Positions 8,714-17,941 of a stretch of 64,000 nucleotides of DNA are shown here, in pieces; positions within the stretch are counted from its first letter, which is position 1; the number at the start of each line of letters is the position of its first letter. The translations under genes and the position numbers were made by a program. Location of the stretch: contig CANQXN010000002.1 of assembly GCA_947627815.1 (NCBI GenBank), positions 1 to 64,000 of the forward strand. Direction: 5' to 3'. The DNA is from an uncultured Clostridia bacterium. Lineage in GTDB: Bacteria > Bacillota > Clostridia > Oscillospirales > CAG-272. Below the pieces are notes generated by a model that was not told the origin of the DNA, did no database searches, and was given only the letters and a program-made list of their open reading frames with translations.

Positions 8714-10429
8714 TCAGTCTTCCACGGCCGCTTTTTTTGTGTTGATGTCATAAAAGATTTTTGGGTCAAATTTGAATGTGCGCTCATAGGTCATAAGGCC
8801 GTTTTGTTCCTGTTCCACATCATAGAGCTGTGTATAGCAGAACGCGAAACAGTCGGGGTTGTTCAGCAGTGTCTCTGTCAACCCTTTATAGCGAGCGATA
8901 AACGCTTCTTCGGTGGCAGGAGCATCGCCGTATCCCCAACCGCCTTCTTTATCGCTCCATTTGATGCCGCCGTATTCGGAAACAAAATAGGGCTGGCCGC
9001 CATAGGGCTGACGATCCTTGAAGGTGATGTATATGCCTTTGGCAAGTTTTTCGGCAAAGGTGGTGACATTCTGGTCGTATTCATGGATATCGTAAATATC
9101 GGTGTCCACATGGAAATTGCCGCTGGTATCAATCACAGGACGGGTATCGTCTATGGCTTTGGTGGTGTCATAGACGATTTTAAGGATTCGATCATCCTGA
9201 CGGGAGCCGTTCCAGTCCCAGGTCTCGTTGAAGGGACACCAGCCGATGATGGAGGGATGGGAATAGTCCCGCTCCACCGATTCGCACCATTCCGGGAGGA
9301 AGTTGCCGAGCTGCTCAAACTCAAAGAGCCGAAGCCCCCAGTTGCCGTGTTCGCCCCAGCAGAGATACCCGAGTCTGTCTGCCCAATAGAGAAAACGAGG
9401 TTCGAAAATCTTTTGATGCAGCCGAGCGCCGTTAAATCCCAGCGCCATGGAATTGACAATATCGGCCTTCAGCGCCTCATCGGAGGGCGCGGTGTAGATG
9501 CCGTCGGGATAAAAGCCCTGATCTAATACCCAGCGGCCAAAGACGCTCTTGCCATTCAGCAAAAACTTTCGGTCGGTAAGCGCGACCTCTCTCAGGCCGA
9601 AATAAGAAGAAACCTGATCGGTAACGCCGGAAGCGTCCGATACCGTAAGCGTTAAATCATAAAGGCGGCCTTGTCCTACTTCCCAAAGATGTGTTTCTGA
9701 CAGGGGGATCGTCAGCGTGGTCGTCATGCCGTTGGCGGTCGCCGTGGCCTCTCCCGTGGGTTTGCCGTCATAGCTTGCCTTGGCAGAAACAGTTACGCCG
9801 GCGCAGTATTTGGCCAGACGAACGGTAACAACGGCCGAGGGAAGAGAAATATTGGTTTTGATCTTGACCTGTTCAATGTGTGCTTTTTCTACAGGCTCCA
9901 TCCATACGGTTTGCCAAATGCCCGTGGTACGGGTGTAGGAACAGCCGGAGGAGTAATACCCCGTACACTGCTTGCCAACCGGCTGAGAGCCGCTGCGGGT
10001 GTCATCATAGGCGGAAAGAGCAATCAGATTTTTGCCTTCCTTCAAATGCGGCGTCACATCAAAAGAGAAGGGGGTATAGCCGCCTCTGTGGCTGCCGACA
10101 AAATGACCGTTGATCCAAACGCGAGCCTCGTAATCCACGGCACCGAAGTGGAGAATGACTTGTTTCCCCGCCCATGCCGCGGGAATTTCAACTTCCTTGC
10201 GATACCATACACACAATTTGAAATCGGGATCCCCAATGCCGGAGAGCTTGCTTTCTGGGCAAAACGGCACTAAAATGGGGCGGCTGTTCAGCTTTTTTTC
10301 GGGTTTATAATATTCCAGCTCTTCACCGTTGCAGGCGTTATCCACGATGTAATCCCAATGACCGTTCAGGTTCAGCCAATCGTTTCTTACAAGCTGTGGG
10401 CGCGGATATTCATTTCTCGGGATTTTCAT
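8714..10429 (-). CDS. Glycoside hydrolase family 2 protein (beta-galactosidase/beta-glucuronidase type)
   Basis: 571 residues. Family GH2 enzymes remove terminal beta-linked galactose, glucuronate or mannose by a retaining mechanism. Domain order seen: N-terminal jelly-roll sugar-binding domain (residues about 10-190), immunoglobulin-like domain, then a TIM barrel. The acid/base glutamate is in CPFNETWDW (Glu402) and the nucleophile in YFVSEYGG (Glu485). It is short, ending after the barrel, without the extra C-terminal domains of LacZ. Start ATG 10429 has GGAGG ten bases upstream; the frame extends upstream to 10591 but that part runs through the promoter. No signal peptide, so it probably acts on imported oligosaccharides in the cytoplasm. 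Divergent from the DUF4965 gene. Substrate cannot be told from sequence alone. Confidence 0.9.
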   Translation of the reverse strand: MKIPRNEYPRPQLVRNDWLNLNGHWDYIVDNACNGEELEYYKPEKKLNSRPILVPFCPESKLSGIGDPDFKLCVWYRKEVEIPAAWAGKQVILHFGAVDYEARVWINGHFVGSHRGGYTPFSFDVTPHLKEGKNLIALSAYDDTRSGSQPVGKQCTGYYSSGCSYTRTTGIWQTVWMEPVEKAHIEQVKIKTNISLPSAVVTVRLAKYCAGVTVSAKASYDGKPTGEATATANGMTTTLTIPLSETHLWEVGQGRLYDLTLTVSDASGVTDQVSSYFGLREVALTDRKFLLNGKSVFGRWVLDQGFYPDGIYTAPSDEALKADIVNSMALGFNGARLHQKIFEPRFLYWADRLGYLCWGEHGNWGLRLFEFEQLGNFLPEWCESVERDYSHPSIIGWCPFNETWDWNGSRQDDRILKIVYDTTKAIDDTRPVIDTSGNFHVDTDIYDIHEYDQNVTTFAEKLAKGIYITFKDRQPYGGQPYFVSEYGGIKWSDKEGGWGYGDAPATEEAFIARYKGLTETLLNNPDCFAFCYTQLYDVEQEQNGLMTYERTFKFDPKIFYDINTKKAAVED

Positions 10430-10478
10430 AAAATTTCCTCCGATCGATTTACAGGTTCTGTTTTCAGTGCTTTTCTGT

Positions 10479-10507
10479 ATTTTATCATAAATTTCGATTA
10501 TCCGCAA
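10479..10507 (-). promoter_or_regulatory. Promoter of the GH2 gene
   Basis: Minus strand TTGCGG (10502-10507), 17-base spacer, TAAAAT (10479-10484). The -35 element is the same as that of the divergent promoter at 10581. Confidence 0.6.
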
Positions 10508-10580
10508 GACAGGGAAGATATAAAAAATGCAATCCAGAAAAAGATAAACAAAATCTGTAAATAATGCATATTCGCGGCGC

Positions 10581-10609
10581 TTGCGGGTCATAGGGCTTTA
10601 TGCTATAAT
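10581..10609 (+). promoter_or_regulatory. Promoter of the DUF4965 gene
   Basis: TTGCGG (10581-10586), 17-base spacer, TATAAT (10604-10609). Confidence 0.7.
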
Positions 10610-10695
10610 TCAAGTGGTTTTTAGCGCCATTTCCGCCAAAAAAGCGGCAATGAACAAACCGGGATTTCCCGGAGAACAGGGAGAAAAAGAAATAT

Positions 10696-12630
10696 ATGAG
10701 AATGAGACCGCCGAGCGTACCGCTCATTACGGTTGACCCTTATTTTTCGGTATGGTCAGCCGCCAATACATTGACACAGAATGATACTGTTCACTGGACA
10801 GGCAAGCCCAATACGATGCGCGGCGTTGTGACAATTGACGGCGTGTGCTACCGTTTTATGGGTAGCGGTGATGAACCGGCTATGAAACAAACCGCGTTGG
10901 ATGTTTCCGCCATGACTACCGAATATCGCTTTGTGGCAGCGGGCATTGAGCTGACCGCGCGTTTTACCACGCCTTTATTTACGGATGATTATTATTATCT
11001 TACACGCCCGGTGAGTTATCTGAAGCTCACATATCGCTCTTTGGGCAAGAAGTGTCACACCGTAACGGCGCATGTGGCGGTTTCGGAGGAAATCTGTCTG
11101 AATTATCGCGGGCAGGATGGCGTTGATGTGGCGCTCCTTGAACAGGATGATATCCAGACGGCCAGAATCGGTAGCGTCAGCCAGCCTGTATTGGAAAAGC
11201 GGGGCGATGACATCCGTATTGACTGGGGCTATTTCTATCTCTCCACGGCAGGGCAAGCGGCCAAGACCGGCGCTTACGCCGAAAAGGTGCCTTTTGCCGA
11301 ACACTGTGAACACGGCGAAAATGAGGAGATGACTTTCGTCTTTGCCGAAAATGAGGTGGATTCCGAACAGGGCGCCCTCTTCACCTTTGCTTATGACGAT
11401 GTGGAAAGCATGGTGTATTTCGGCAAACATCTGAAGACCTATTGGAACAGAAACGGCGAAAAATTGTTGGATGAGATCACCAAAGCATTTTCCGACTATG
11501 ATTTTTGCAGTATGAAAGCGCTGGCTTTTTCCGAACGCCTCTTCATCGATGCTACAAAAGCCGGCGGGGAAAAGTACGCTGAACTGTTGGAGTTGGCCTA
11601 TCGGCAGGTTTTGGCTGCGCACAAACTGGTGATTGACGAAAACGGCGAACTTTTATACATATCCAAGGAATGTCACTCCAATGGTTGTGCCGCCACGGTG
11701 GATGTTTCCTATCCTTCCATTCCGATGTTTTTGCTCTATAATTCCGAGTTGGTACGGGGCATGATGCGCCCGGTGTTCCGGTATGCCCGCACACCCGATT
11801 GGATTTTTGACTTTGCTCCTCACGATGTGGGGCAATATCCTCATGTCAACGGACAGGTCTATGCCGGAAACCATATTGACGGGCAGATGCCGGTGGAAGA
11901 GTGCGGCAATATGCTGGTGATGGCTGCCGCCGAAGCAGTCGCTTCCGGTGACGCTTCCTTTGCTAAAGCCAATATGGATCTTCTGGAAACTTGGGTGGTT
12001 TATTTGAGAAAGCATGGCAGAGATCCTGAAAATCAGCTTTGTACCGATGACTTTGCCGGGCATATGGCGCACAATTGCAACCTTTCGTTAAAAGCCATTT
12101 GCGGTATTGTCGGCCTTGGTCTCATTTATCGTATGCTTGGCGAGGAAGAAAAATATGCGGCTTGCTTAGCAGAGGCGAAGGATATGTCGGACGACTGGGC
12201 GAAACGCGCCTCAAACGGTGACGGAAGTTATCGGCTGGCCTTTGACAGAGAAGGTACTTTCAGCATGAAATACAACATCGTTTGGGATAAGCTGTTTGGC
12301 ACCTATGTTATGAATCCCGCCGTGATTGCTTCCGAGGTTGGCAGTTACCGCAAGCATATCAATAAATACGGTATGCCCCTGGATAACCGCGCCGACTATA
12401 CAAAGAGCGACTGGACAATCTGGACGGCCACCTTGGCGTCCGACAGAGCCGGGTTTGAAGAATTGGCGGAACCGGTTTGGGAAGCGTATAACGCTTCGCA
12501 CAGCCGTTGCCCCATGACCGACTGGTATGATACTGTCTCGGCCCGTCAGATTGGTTTCCGCCATCGTTCTGTGCAAGGCGGCCTCTTTATTAAACTGCTT
12601 GAAGCCTCCGGCAAGATGAAAGTGGAATAA
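10696..12630 (+). CDS. Glutaminase A-like protein (DUF5127/DUF4965/DUF1793 family)
   Basis: 644 residues with the opening PPSVPLITVDPYFSVWS that is typical of this family, followed by a beta-rich N-terminal domain (DUF5127, to about residue 230), DUF4965 and a C-terminal alpha/alpha barrel-like DUF1793. Some fungal relatives are annotated as glutaminases; bacterial members are largely uncharacterised and resemble glycoside-hydrolase-like (alpha/alpha)6 folds, so the activity here is open. No signal peptide is seen, suggesting a cytoplasmic protein. The start ATG follows GGGAGAA. It is divergent from a GH2 glycosidase and the two promoters share a -35 sequence, suggesting joint use on a common carbohydrate or glycoprotein substrate. 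A perfect 14-bp stem hairpin follows the stop. Confidence 0.8.
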   Translation: MRMRPPSVPLITVDPYFSVWSAANTLTQNDTVHWTGKPNTMRGVVTIDGVCYRFMGSGDEPAMKQTALDVSAMTTEYRFVAAGIELTARFTTPLFTDDYYYLTRPVSYLKLTYRSLGKKCHTVTAHVAVSEEICLNYRGQDGVDVALLEQDDIQTARIGSVSQPVLEKRGDDIRIDWGYFYLSTAGQAAKTGAYAEKVPFAEHCEHGENEEMTFVFAENEVDSEQGALFTFAYDDVESMVYFGKHLKTYWNRNGEKLLDEITKAFSDYDFCSMKALAFSERLFIDATKAGGEKYAELLELAYRQVLAAHKLVIDENGELLYISKECHSNGCAATVDVSYPSIPMFLLYNSELVRGMMRPVFRYARTPDWIFDFAPHDVGQYPHVNGQVYAGNHIDGQMPVEECGNMLVMAAAEAVASGDASFAKANMDLLETWVVYLRKHGRDPENQLCTDDFAGHMAHNCNLSLKAICGIVGLGLIYRMLGEEEKYAACLAEAKDMSDDWAKRASNGDGSYRLAFDREGTFSMKYNIVWDKLFGTYVMNPAVIASEVGSYRKHINKYGMPLDNRADYTKSDWTIWTATLASDRAGFEELAEPVWEAYNASHSRCPMTDWYDTVSARQIGFRHRSVQGGLFIKLLEASGKMKVE

Positions 12631-12650
12631 AGCAGAATAAAAATTAATGC

Positions 12651-12684
12651 AGTCTCCCGTCACAGATTTTTGTGACGGGAGACT
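12651..12684 (+). terminator. Hairpin terminator after the DUF4965 gene
   Basis: Perfect 14-bp stem: AGTCTCCCGTCACA, loop GATTTT, TGTGACGGGAGACT. The T run after it is short (TTC), so its strength as an intrinsic terminator is uncertain. Confidence 0.65.
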
Positions 12685-12801
12685 TTCAAATCAACGCGCC
12701 ATATTAAACTTTATAACTTTACCTCACTAAAGCCGCTTTTTGGTATTCGACCCAAAAGAGCAGGGCATTTTGAAGTTTCTTTGAAGATTCTTCAAAATGT
12801 C

Positions 12802-12830
12802 TTGCTTTTTTTGGGAATATGCGGTAAAAT
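12802..12830 (+). promoter_or_regulatory. Promoter of queA
   Basis: TTGCTT (12802-12807), 17-base spacer, TAAAAT (12825-12830). Inverted repeats of TTTGAAG lie just upstream (12766-12799). Confidence 0.6.
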
Positions 12831-12918
12831 AAAATGAATTATTTTGGCGGCATATATTCTTTGGCGCCGGTTGTTTGATAGACAAGCGCGGGAACTCCGT
12901 GGAAGGAAAAACTGCTTC

Positions 12919-13983
12919 ATGATCACCAACGAAAAAATCTCTACCGAATTGACAACGCATGATTTTTATTACGATCTTCCGCCGGAATTGATCGCTCAGG
13001 AGCCGGTTGAACCGCGGGATTCCTCGCGGCTCATGGCGGTGAACAGAGCGACAGGCGTTTGGGAGCATCGTGTTTTTCGCGATATTATTGACTACCTCCG
13101 TCCCGGTGATGTTTTGGTGATCAATGATTCTAAGGTGATACCCGCCCGCCTTTTGGGGATAAAAGAGGGAACCGGCGCCGCCATCGAAGTGGTATTGCTG
13201 CGGCAGCACGCATTGGATGAATGGGAAGCTTTGACCCGTCCCGGAAAAAAAGCCAAAATCGGCACGAAATTTGTTTTCGGAGATGGCTTGCTTTGTGCGG
13301 AAGTGGTGGATATTCTGGAGGAAGGCAATCGCTTGCTCCGCTTTTCCTACAACCACAGTCAAGGCGATATTTACAGTTTGCTGGATTGCATCGGGAAAAT
13401 GCCGCTGCCTCCGTATATTACCGCCCCGTTGAAAGATAAAGAACGGTATCAGACGGTCTATGCCAAAGAGCGTGGATCCGCCGCCGCTCCTACCGCAGGG
13501 TTGCATTTTACAAAAGAACTTTTAGATCGTATCCGCGCCAAGGGCGTCTTTGTCGTGCCTGTGATGCTGCATGTGGGACTGGGAACTTTTCGCCCGGTGA
13601 AGGTGGATAAGATTACCGATCATCACATGCACAGCGAGTTTTTTCAAGTGACAGAAGGAGCGGCGAAAACCATCAATGAGGCAAAAGCCGCCGGCGGGCG
13701 GATCATTGCGGTGGGAACCACCTCCTGCAGGGTTTTGGAATCGGCTTCTGACGAGAAGGGCATGATTCATCCCATGCATGATGATACCGGCATTTTTATT
13801 TATCCCGGCTATCGATTCAAAGCGGTGGATGCCTTGATTACCAACTTTCATTTGCCGGAATCCACGCTTTTGATGTTAGTCAGCGCCTTTTCATCCCGTG
13901 ATTTGATTATGGAAATCTATCAAGAAGCGATTAAAAACAGATATCGTTTTTTTAGTTTCGGAGACGCCGTTTTTCTTTACTAA
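12919..13983 (+). CDS. queA: S-adenosylmethionine:tRNA ribosyltransferase-isomerase
   Basis: 354 residues. QueA transfers and isomerises the ribosyl part of S-adenosylmethionine onto preQ1-modified tRNA, forming epoxyqueuosine at wobble position 34 of GUN anticodons. Family motifs seen: [12 protein letters not shown] and RDSSRLM at the N-terminus, [10 protein letters not shown] in the centre, and [11 protein letters not shown] and [16 protein letters not shown] near the C-terminus. Start ATG 12919 preceded by GGAAGGAAA; an upstream in-frame TTG at 12844 adds 25 residues without family similarity. Followed by miaA after 34 bases, so two tRNA anticodon-modification genes are coupled. No queuosine transport or tgt gene is in the window. 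Confidence 0.95.
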   Translation: MITNEKISTELTTHDFYYDLPPELIAQEPVEPRDSSRLMAVNRATGVWEHRVFRDIIDYLRPGDVLVINDSKVIPARLLGIKEGTGAAIEVVLLRQHALDEWEALTRPGKKAKIGTKFVFGDGLLCAEVVDILEEGNRLLRFSYNHSQGDIYSLLDCIGKMPLPPYITAPLKDKERYQTVYAKERGSAAAPTAGLHFTKELLDRIRAKGVFVVPVMLHVGLGTFRPVKVDKITDHHMHSEFFQVTEGAAKTINEAKAAGGRIIAVGTTSCRVLESASDEKGMIHPMHDDTGIFIYPGYRFKAVDALITNFHLPESTLLMLVSAFSSRDLIMEIYQEAIKNRYRFFSFGDAVFLY

Positions 13984-14017
13984 ACCATAAAAACCCTTGC
14001 GGCGACAGGAGAATGTT

Positions 14018-14932
14018 GTGAAAAAAACGATCCTTGCCTTGGCCGGCCCTACGGCCATTGGAAAATCTGCGCTGGCGATGCTTTTGGCGCAGCGCTTAGA
14101 CGGTGAAATCATATCCTGCGATTCTATGCAGATCTATCGCGGCATGGATATCGGCACGGCAAAGCCGACTCGGGCGGAGCAAAAAGCTGTTATGCACTAT
14201 ATGATAGATGTGGCGGATCCCCAACATCCCTATTCGGCAGCCGATTATGCCGTCGGCGCTAAAGAGGCGCTTGCGACTATACAGTCCAAAGGGAAAGTGC
14301 CGATCTTCTGCGGCGGTACCGGCCTTTATCTGGAAAGCATTCTTTATGAAAGCGCATTTGTCTCACCTGCTGCCGATCCCGCCTTGCGTGATAGGCTGGA
14401 AAGTCGGGATTTCATGGAAAATTATGAAGAATTGAAAAAAATTGATCCTGAAAGCGCGGCTTGTATTCATCCGAATAATCGCAAACGCGTCATCCGTGCC
14501 TTGGAAATCTATGTCTTGTCTGGCAAAACCAAAACACAATGGGATTTGGAAAATCAGAAAAAACATATTTTGCCGGACACGCTTCTCTATGTGCTTGCTC
14601 CGAAAGATCGGGAGAAATTATATGAGAGAATCGATCGCAGAGTAGACGAAATGATGGCGGCGGGACTTCTTTCGGAAGTGCGCCGTTTGGCACTTTCGCC
14701 AGAAAGTACCGCCGGACAAGCCATTGGATATAAAGAATTGAACAACTATCTTGCAGGGCAAATAAGCCTTGAAGAAGCGGTTGAGCAAATCAAACAAGCG
14801 TCCCGCAACTATGCCAAGCGGCAATTGACTTGGTGGAACCGGAATAAAGAGGCAAAAGTAATTACGATAAAGCAGCCATCGGAACTTCCGATGATTGCCG
14901 AACAGATTATCTCTGATGTTGCCGGTGTATAA
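14018..14932 (+). CDS. miaA: tRNA dimethylallyltransferase
   Basis: 304 residues. MiaA transfers a dimethylallyl group to N6 of adenosine 37 in tRNAs reading codons that begin with U. Seen: P-loop AGPTAIGKS (Gly10 to Ser17), DSMQIYRGMDIGTAKPT, GGTGLYLES and the C-terminal KRQLTWWNR. The start is taken as GTG at 14018 because AGGAG lies at the right distance; the frame itself opens at a TTG 21 bases earlier. The first codons contain an in-frame A7 tract. Cotranscribed with queA, and 52 bases before the HlyD-like gene. Confidence 0.95.
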   Translation: MKKTILALAGPTAIGKSALAMLLAQRLDGEIISCDSMQIYRGMDIGTAKPTRAEQKAVMHYMIDVADPQHPYSAADYAVGAKEALATIQSKGKVPIFCGGTGLYLESILYESAFVSPAADPALRDRLESRDFMENYEELKKIDPESAACIHPNNRKRVIRALEIYVLSGKTKTQWDLENQKKHILPDTLLYVLAPKDREKLYERIDRRVDEMMAAGLLSEVRRLALSPESTAGQAIGYKELNNYLAGQISLEEAVEQIKQASRNYAKRQLTWWNRNKEAKVITIKQPSELPMIAEQIISDVAGV

Positions 14933-14984
14933 GTCCTGTGCCGAATCGTCAAAAAATATAGGAAAGGAAGAAACGCCAAAAGCC

Positions 14985-16223
14985 ATGAAAAAAATTATTT
15001 CGTTTTTCCGTCGGATTTCCAAGCGAACCTATCTTCGGCTTTTGCTGTGTATTTTGGCGTTTGTTCTTGTGCTTGATGTGGTGGTCCATCTTGTCTGGGC
15101 CTTGACGCCGGGAGTGGATACCGTTTCCGCCCGTACCGGCGCCTTGGAGGAAACTCTGGTGGCCGATGCGTATTTGATCCGTGATGAACAGCTATTGCGG
15201 GTGGACGGCTCGTGGCATGTATTGCCTGCCGTGGAAGAAGGGGAAAAAATAAAAGCCGGCGATGTGGTCGCCTATCTATATGACAACAAGATTGATAGCG
15301 ATCCACTGGATCAACTTCTAGCTCTTTTTTCTGCCAAGCGGCTTCTTGCTTCTATCGATGATAGGAGAATGGATAAAGTCAACGAATCCCTGAAAGATAA
15401 AATCGGCGGATTTTTACGGAAAATTGCCGAAGCCAGTGAGCGGGGCGATCTGATTTCAGCCGCCTTTTTTCAAAAAGAACTAAATATACTTCTTCTGTGT
15501 CAAAAGAAACTTTCTGATTCGCAGGCGTTGAGTGAGGCCGAGGTCATGTTGGAACAGGAAATCGTTGCGCTTCGCGAAGAGATCGGAGCGCCCGCGGGAG
15601 AAGTCAAGGCGCCGGCAGCCGGATGGGTTTCTTTTGCAAGCGATGGATACGAAACCGAAGCCCTTTCGCCCCAAACGATGGATAAAGAAGCGTTGGACGC
15701 TCTTTTCAGCAAAACACCGGTGCCGGTATCCGGGACAGTGATCGGGCGCTTTTATGCTACGCCGACCTGGTATGTTGTTTCGCGAACTGCCAAAGAATCG
15801 GCCGCCGAACTGAAAGTCGGGCAGAAGTATACGGTATCGCTGGATGGCGTTTCATCGACTGTCATGCTTGACCGAGTAGTCATCGATGCCGAAAGCGAAG
15901 ACGCGGCATTGGTTTTTTCTTCAACCGCTTTGGCACAAGGTCTTGATGTTTCCAGGATCAGTCAAATGACACTTTCGTTAGAAAATCATACCGGCTTGTT
16001 GCTTCCCACTGCCGCGCTGACCGAATTTGAAGGCGTATGGGGCGTATATATCCTGCGCGGGTTTTTAGTAGAGTTTCGGGAAGTGGCCGTGGCTTACCGG
16101 GACGGCGCTACCATTGTGACTGATCCTTCTTTTTCCGGCAGTGGAAAGTATCGACTTCTTTCAGAGAGTGAATCCGTGATTGTTAAAGGAGATGATCTTT
16201 ATGATGGAAAGATCGTCAGTTGA
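14985..16223 (+). CDS. HlyD/biotinyl-lipoyl-type membrane-anchored protein of the division cluster
   Basis: 412 residues. A single transmembrane helix near residues 20-45 anchors the protein; after it come a beta-rich lipoyl-like segment (EEGEKIKAGDVVAYLYDN), a helical hairpin about 100-190 rich in Lys and Glu, a second beta segment, and a membrane-fusion-protein-like C-terminal barrel (LLLPTAALTEFEGVWGVYIL). This layout resembles HlyD/RND adaptor subunits, but no transporter lies next to it. It overlaps the next gene, ylmE, by 23 bases, so it belongs to the same transcript as sepF, yggT and divIVA and a role in envelope growth or division is an inference. ATG 14985 follows AGGAAAGG; an in-frame start at 14895 would overlap miaA. 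Confidence 0.7.
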   Translation: MKKIISFFRRISKRTYLRLLLCILAFVLVLDVVVHLVWALTPGVDTVSARTGALEETLVADAYLIRDEQLLRVDGSWHVLPAVEEGEKIKAGDVVAYLYDNKIDSDPLDQLLALFSAKRLLASIDDRRMDKVNESLKDKIGGFLRKIAEASERGDLISAAFFQKELNILLLCQKKLSDSQALSEAEVMLEQEIVALREEIGAPAGEVKAPAAGWVSFASDGYETEALSPQTMDKEALDALFSKTPVPVSGTVIGRFYATPTWYVVSRTAKESAAELKVGQKYTVSLDGVSSTVMLDRVVIDAESEDAALVFSSTALAQGLDVSRISQMTLSLENHTGLLLPTAALTEFEGVWGVYILRGFLVEFREVAVAYRDGATIVTDPSFSGSGKYRLLSESESVIVKGDDLYDGKIVS

Positions 16224-16938
16224 ATGTATCGGCTTTGTTTCCAATGCGTTGCCGTCCATCCGCAGGGAGGTCGAGAAACTCGGCGGCGGACAGGCGGTTC
16301 TGCTGGCCGCGACCAAAACCGTGCCGGTGGACGCCATCAATTACGCGATAGATCATCTCGGCTTGACCGATATCGGGGAAAACCGTGTACAGGAACTTTT
16401 GGACAAATATGACGCACTTCACAAGGAAAATCTTCGGATTCATTTCATTGGCAGGCTTCAAACCAATAAAGTCAAATATATCATTGATAAAGTTTGCTTG
16501 ATCCATTCTGTAGATTCTGAAAAATTGGCGGCGGAGATTGACCGCCAAGCGGAAAAGCACGGTCTTGTCATGCGTATTCTTGTGGAGATTAACCTGACGG
16601 GAGAAGCCTCCAAAGGAGGCATTGAGCCATCGTCGTTGAAGGAGTTTCTCGAAAAGCTTTCAGCATACCGGCATCTTTTTGTGGCGGGGCTTATGGCTAT
16701 CCCGCCGGCAGGCGCTTCCAGGCAGGAAAATATGGAATATTTCAGGCAAATGTATCGGTTCTTTATTGACAACTTTTCAAAAAAGATGCATAATAAAGAG
16801 AAGTATATTCTTTCAATGGGCATGTCGGACAGTTATCGCGAGGCGCTTTCTTGCGGATCTACCTTGGTGCGGTTGGGCAGTGCGCTGTTTGGCAAACGAC
16901 CCGATCCGAACAGAACGGCAACTTCGGAAAAAAACTGA
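16201..16938 (+). CDS. ylmE: Pyridoxal phosphate homeostasis protein, YggS/YlmE family
   Basis: 245 residues. The family binds pyridoxal 5'-phosphate in an alanine-racemase-like TIM barrel and buffers free PLP; it is usually found beside sepF in Gram-positive bacteria. The PLP lysine is in LLAATKTV near residue 37-43; other family motifs are GENRVQELLDKY, HFIGRLQTNK, SVDSEKLA, EINLTGEASKGG, GLMAIPP and SMGMSDSYREAL. ATG 16201 is best placed behind AAAGGAG; two other ATG codons (16192 and 16204) are in frame. Overlaps the preceding gene by 23 bases. Confidence 0.92.
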   Translation: MMERSSVECIGFVSNALPSIRREVEKLGGGQAVLLAATKTVPVDAINYAIDHLGLTDIGENRVQELLDKYDALHKENLRIHFIGRLQTNKVKYIIDKVCLIHSVDSEKLAAEIDRQAEKHGLVMRILVEINLTGEASKGGIEPSSLKEFLEKLSAYRHLFVAGLMAIPPAGASRQENMEYFRQMYRFFIDNFSKKMHNKEKYILSMGMSDSYREALSCGSTLVRLGSALFGKRPDPNRTATSEKN

Positions 16939-17002
16939 CGGTGGAACCGAGAACGAGAGCAAAGACGAGTAGAAGATAGCAAAGAGAGAAAGGAAGGATC
17001 AA

Positions 17003-17476
17003 ATGTCGATATTTGGTAAAGTATATAAGAAACTGATGGGTGACGATGAACCCGAACCTTCCGCCCCGGCGGAAGAATTGACTAAGGAGGAACCTATGAC
17101 TGAGGAACCGATCAAAGAAGCAGCACCGCTTGATGAGAAACCCGAGGGATCTTTGGAACTGAAGATCGCTCGTCTTTTGGCTTTTGACGCGTCTGTCACC
17201 GATATTGCCGATCATTTGATTGCCGGGCGTCCGGTGGTTTTGAATCTCGAAGAAGCACCCAGAGAGGCGATCCGCCGTATCCTTGATTTTTTCTCCGGCG
17301 TTGCCTATTCCGTCAGAGGACAGTTGAAACGAATTTCCAACACAATTTACATTGTAACACCGCACAATGTGGATGTTTCTCACCAAGGCGCCGGTGCGGC
17401 TCCTGATAATCAGGGGGAAATATCTCCCTTCGGGCTGCCGCAATCGGGCAGATCGACGGTATCGGCCAACATTTGA
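17003..17476 (+). CDS. sepF: Cell division protein SepF
   Basis: 157 residues. SepF binds the C-terminal tail of FtsZ and, through an N-terminal amphipathic helix, the membrane, helping to align FtsZ filaments. Seen: the short N-terminal helix MSIFGKVYKKLMG, an acidic low-complexity linker (residues about 17-48), and the conserved domain from about 60 to 125 including GRPVVLNLE, AREAIRRILDFFSG-type and TIYIVTPHNVDV motifs. A clear GGAAGGA site precedes ATG 17003. Sits between ylmE and yggT as in many Firmicutes. Confidence 0.95.
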   Translation: MSIFGKVYKKLMGDDEPEPSAPAEELTKEEPMTEEPIKEAAPLDEKPEGSLELKIARLLAFDASVTDIADHLIAGRPVVLNLEEAPREAIRRILDFFSGVAYSVRGQLKRISNTIYIVTPHNVDVSHQGAGAAPDNQGEISPFGLPQSGRSTVSANI

Positions 17477-17581
17477 TTTGTTTTTGCCGATCGGGCCGTA
17501 GAGGCGATGGCGTCTTCTTCGCCGTTTTACAGACGGCGTTGGGCAGATGAAAGAGAAATTCTGCTTTCCAAGGAGGATTTT

Positions 17582-17860
17582 GTGGAAACCTTTCTCTATA
17601 TCCTGTATAATTGTGTCTTTTATTTTCTCATGGTGCTTGAATTTTGTATGCTGATACGGGCATTGCTTTCCTGGTTCATCACGGATGAAGAAAGCGGTAT
17701 CGTCAGATTTTTCTTTTATGTGACGGAGCCGGTAATTTTTCCCGTGCGCGCCCTTTTGGAGCGGTCGGAGAAGATACGAAATCTGCCCATTGATATTTCT
17801 TTTCTCGTGACCCTATTGCTATTATCTTTGATTGAGAGCCTCTTGACTGCTTTGATCTGA
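17582..17860 (+). CDS. YggT/YlmG family membrane protein
   Basis: 92 residues from GTG 17582. Small integral membrane protein with two hydrophobic helices (about residues 2-30 and 65-92) around the family loop ALLSWF and the sequence VTEPVIFPVRALL. YlmG proteins are linked to division and membrane organisation in Firmicutes, actinobacteria and plastids, with no defined reaction. I prefer GTG 17582 because AAGGAGG lies just before it; the frame extends to an ATG at 17507, which would add a charged stretch not seen in the family. The usual next gene, ylmH, is absent: divIVA follows directly. Confidence 0.88.
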   Translation: METFLYILYNCVFYFLMVLEFCMLIRALLSWFITDEESGIVRFFFYVTEPVIFPVRALLERSEKIRNLPIDISFLVTLLLLSLIESLLTALI

Positions 17861-17941
17861 CGGCTTGAAAGCAAGGTCGTTTCTTTTTTTGTATTTATAT
17901 TTTTTCACGGTTAATTAAGATAAAGGACGGTATGTAAAATC

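Noticed and set aside
12844..12918. N-terminal extension of QueA from a TTG
   Set aside because: It covers the region just after the -10 box, has no ribosome site and adds sequence not seen in the family.
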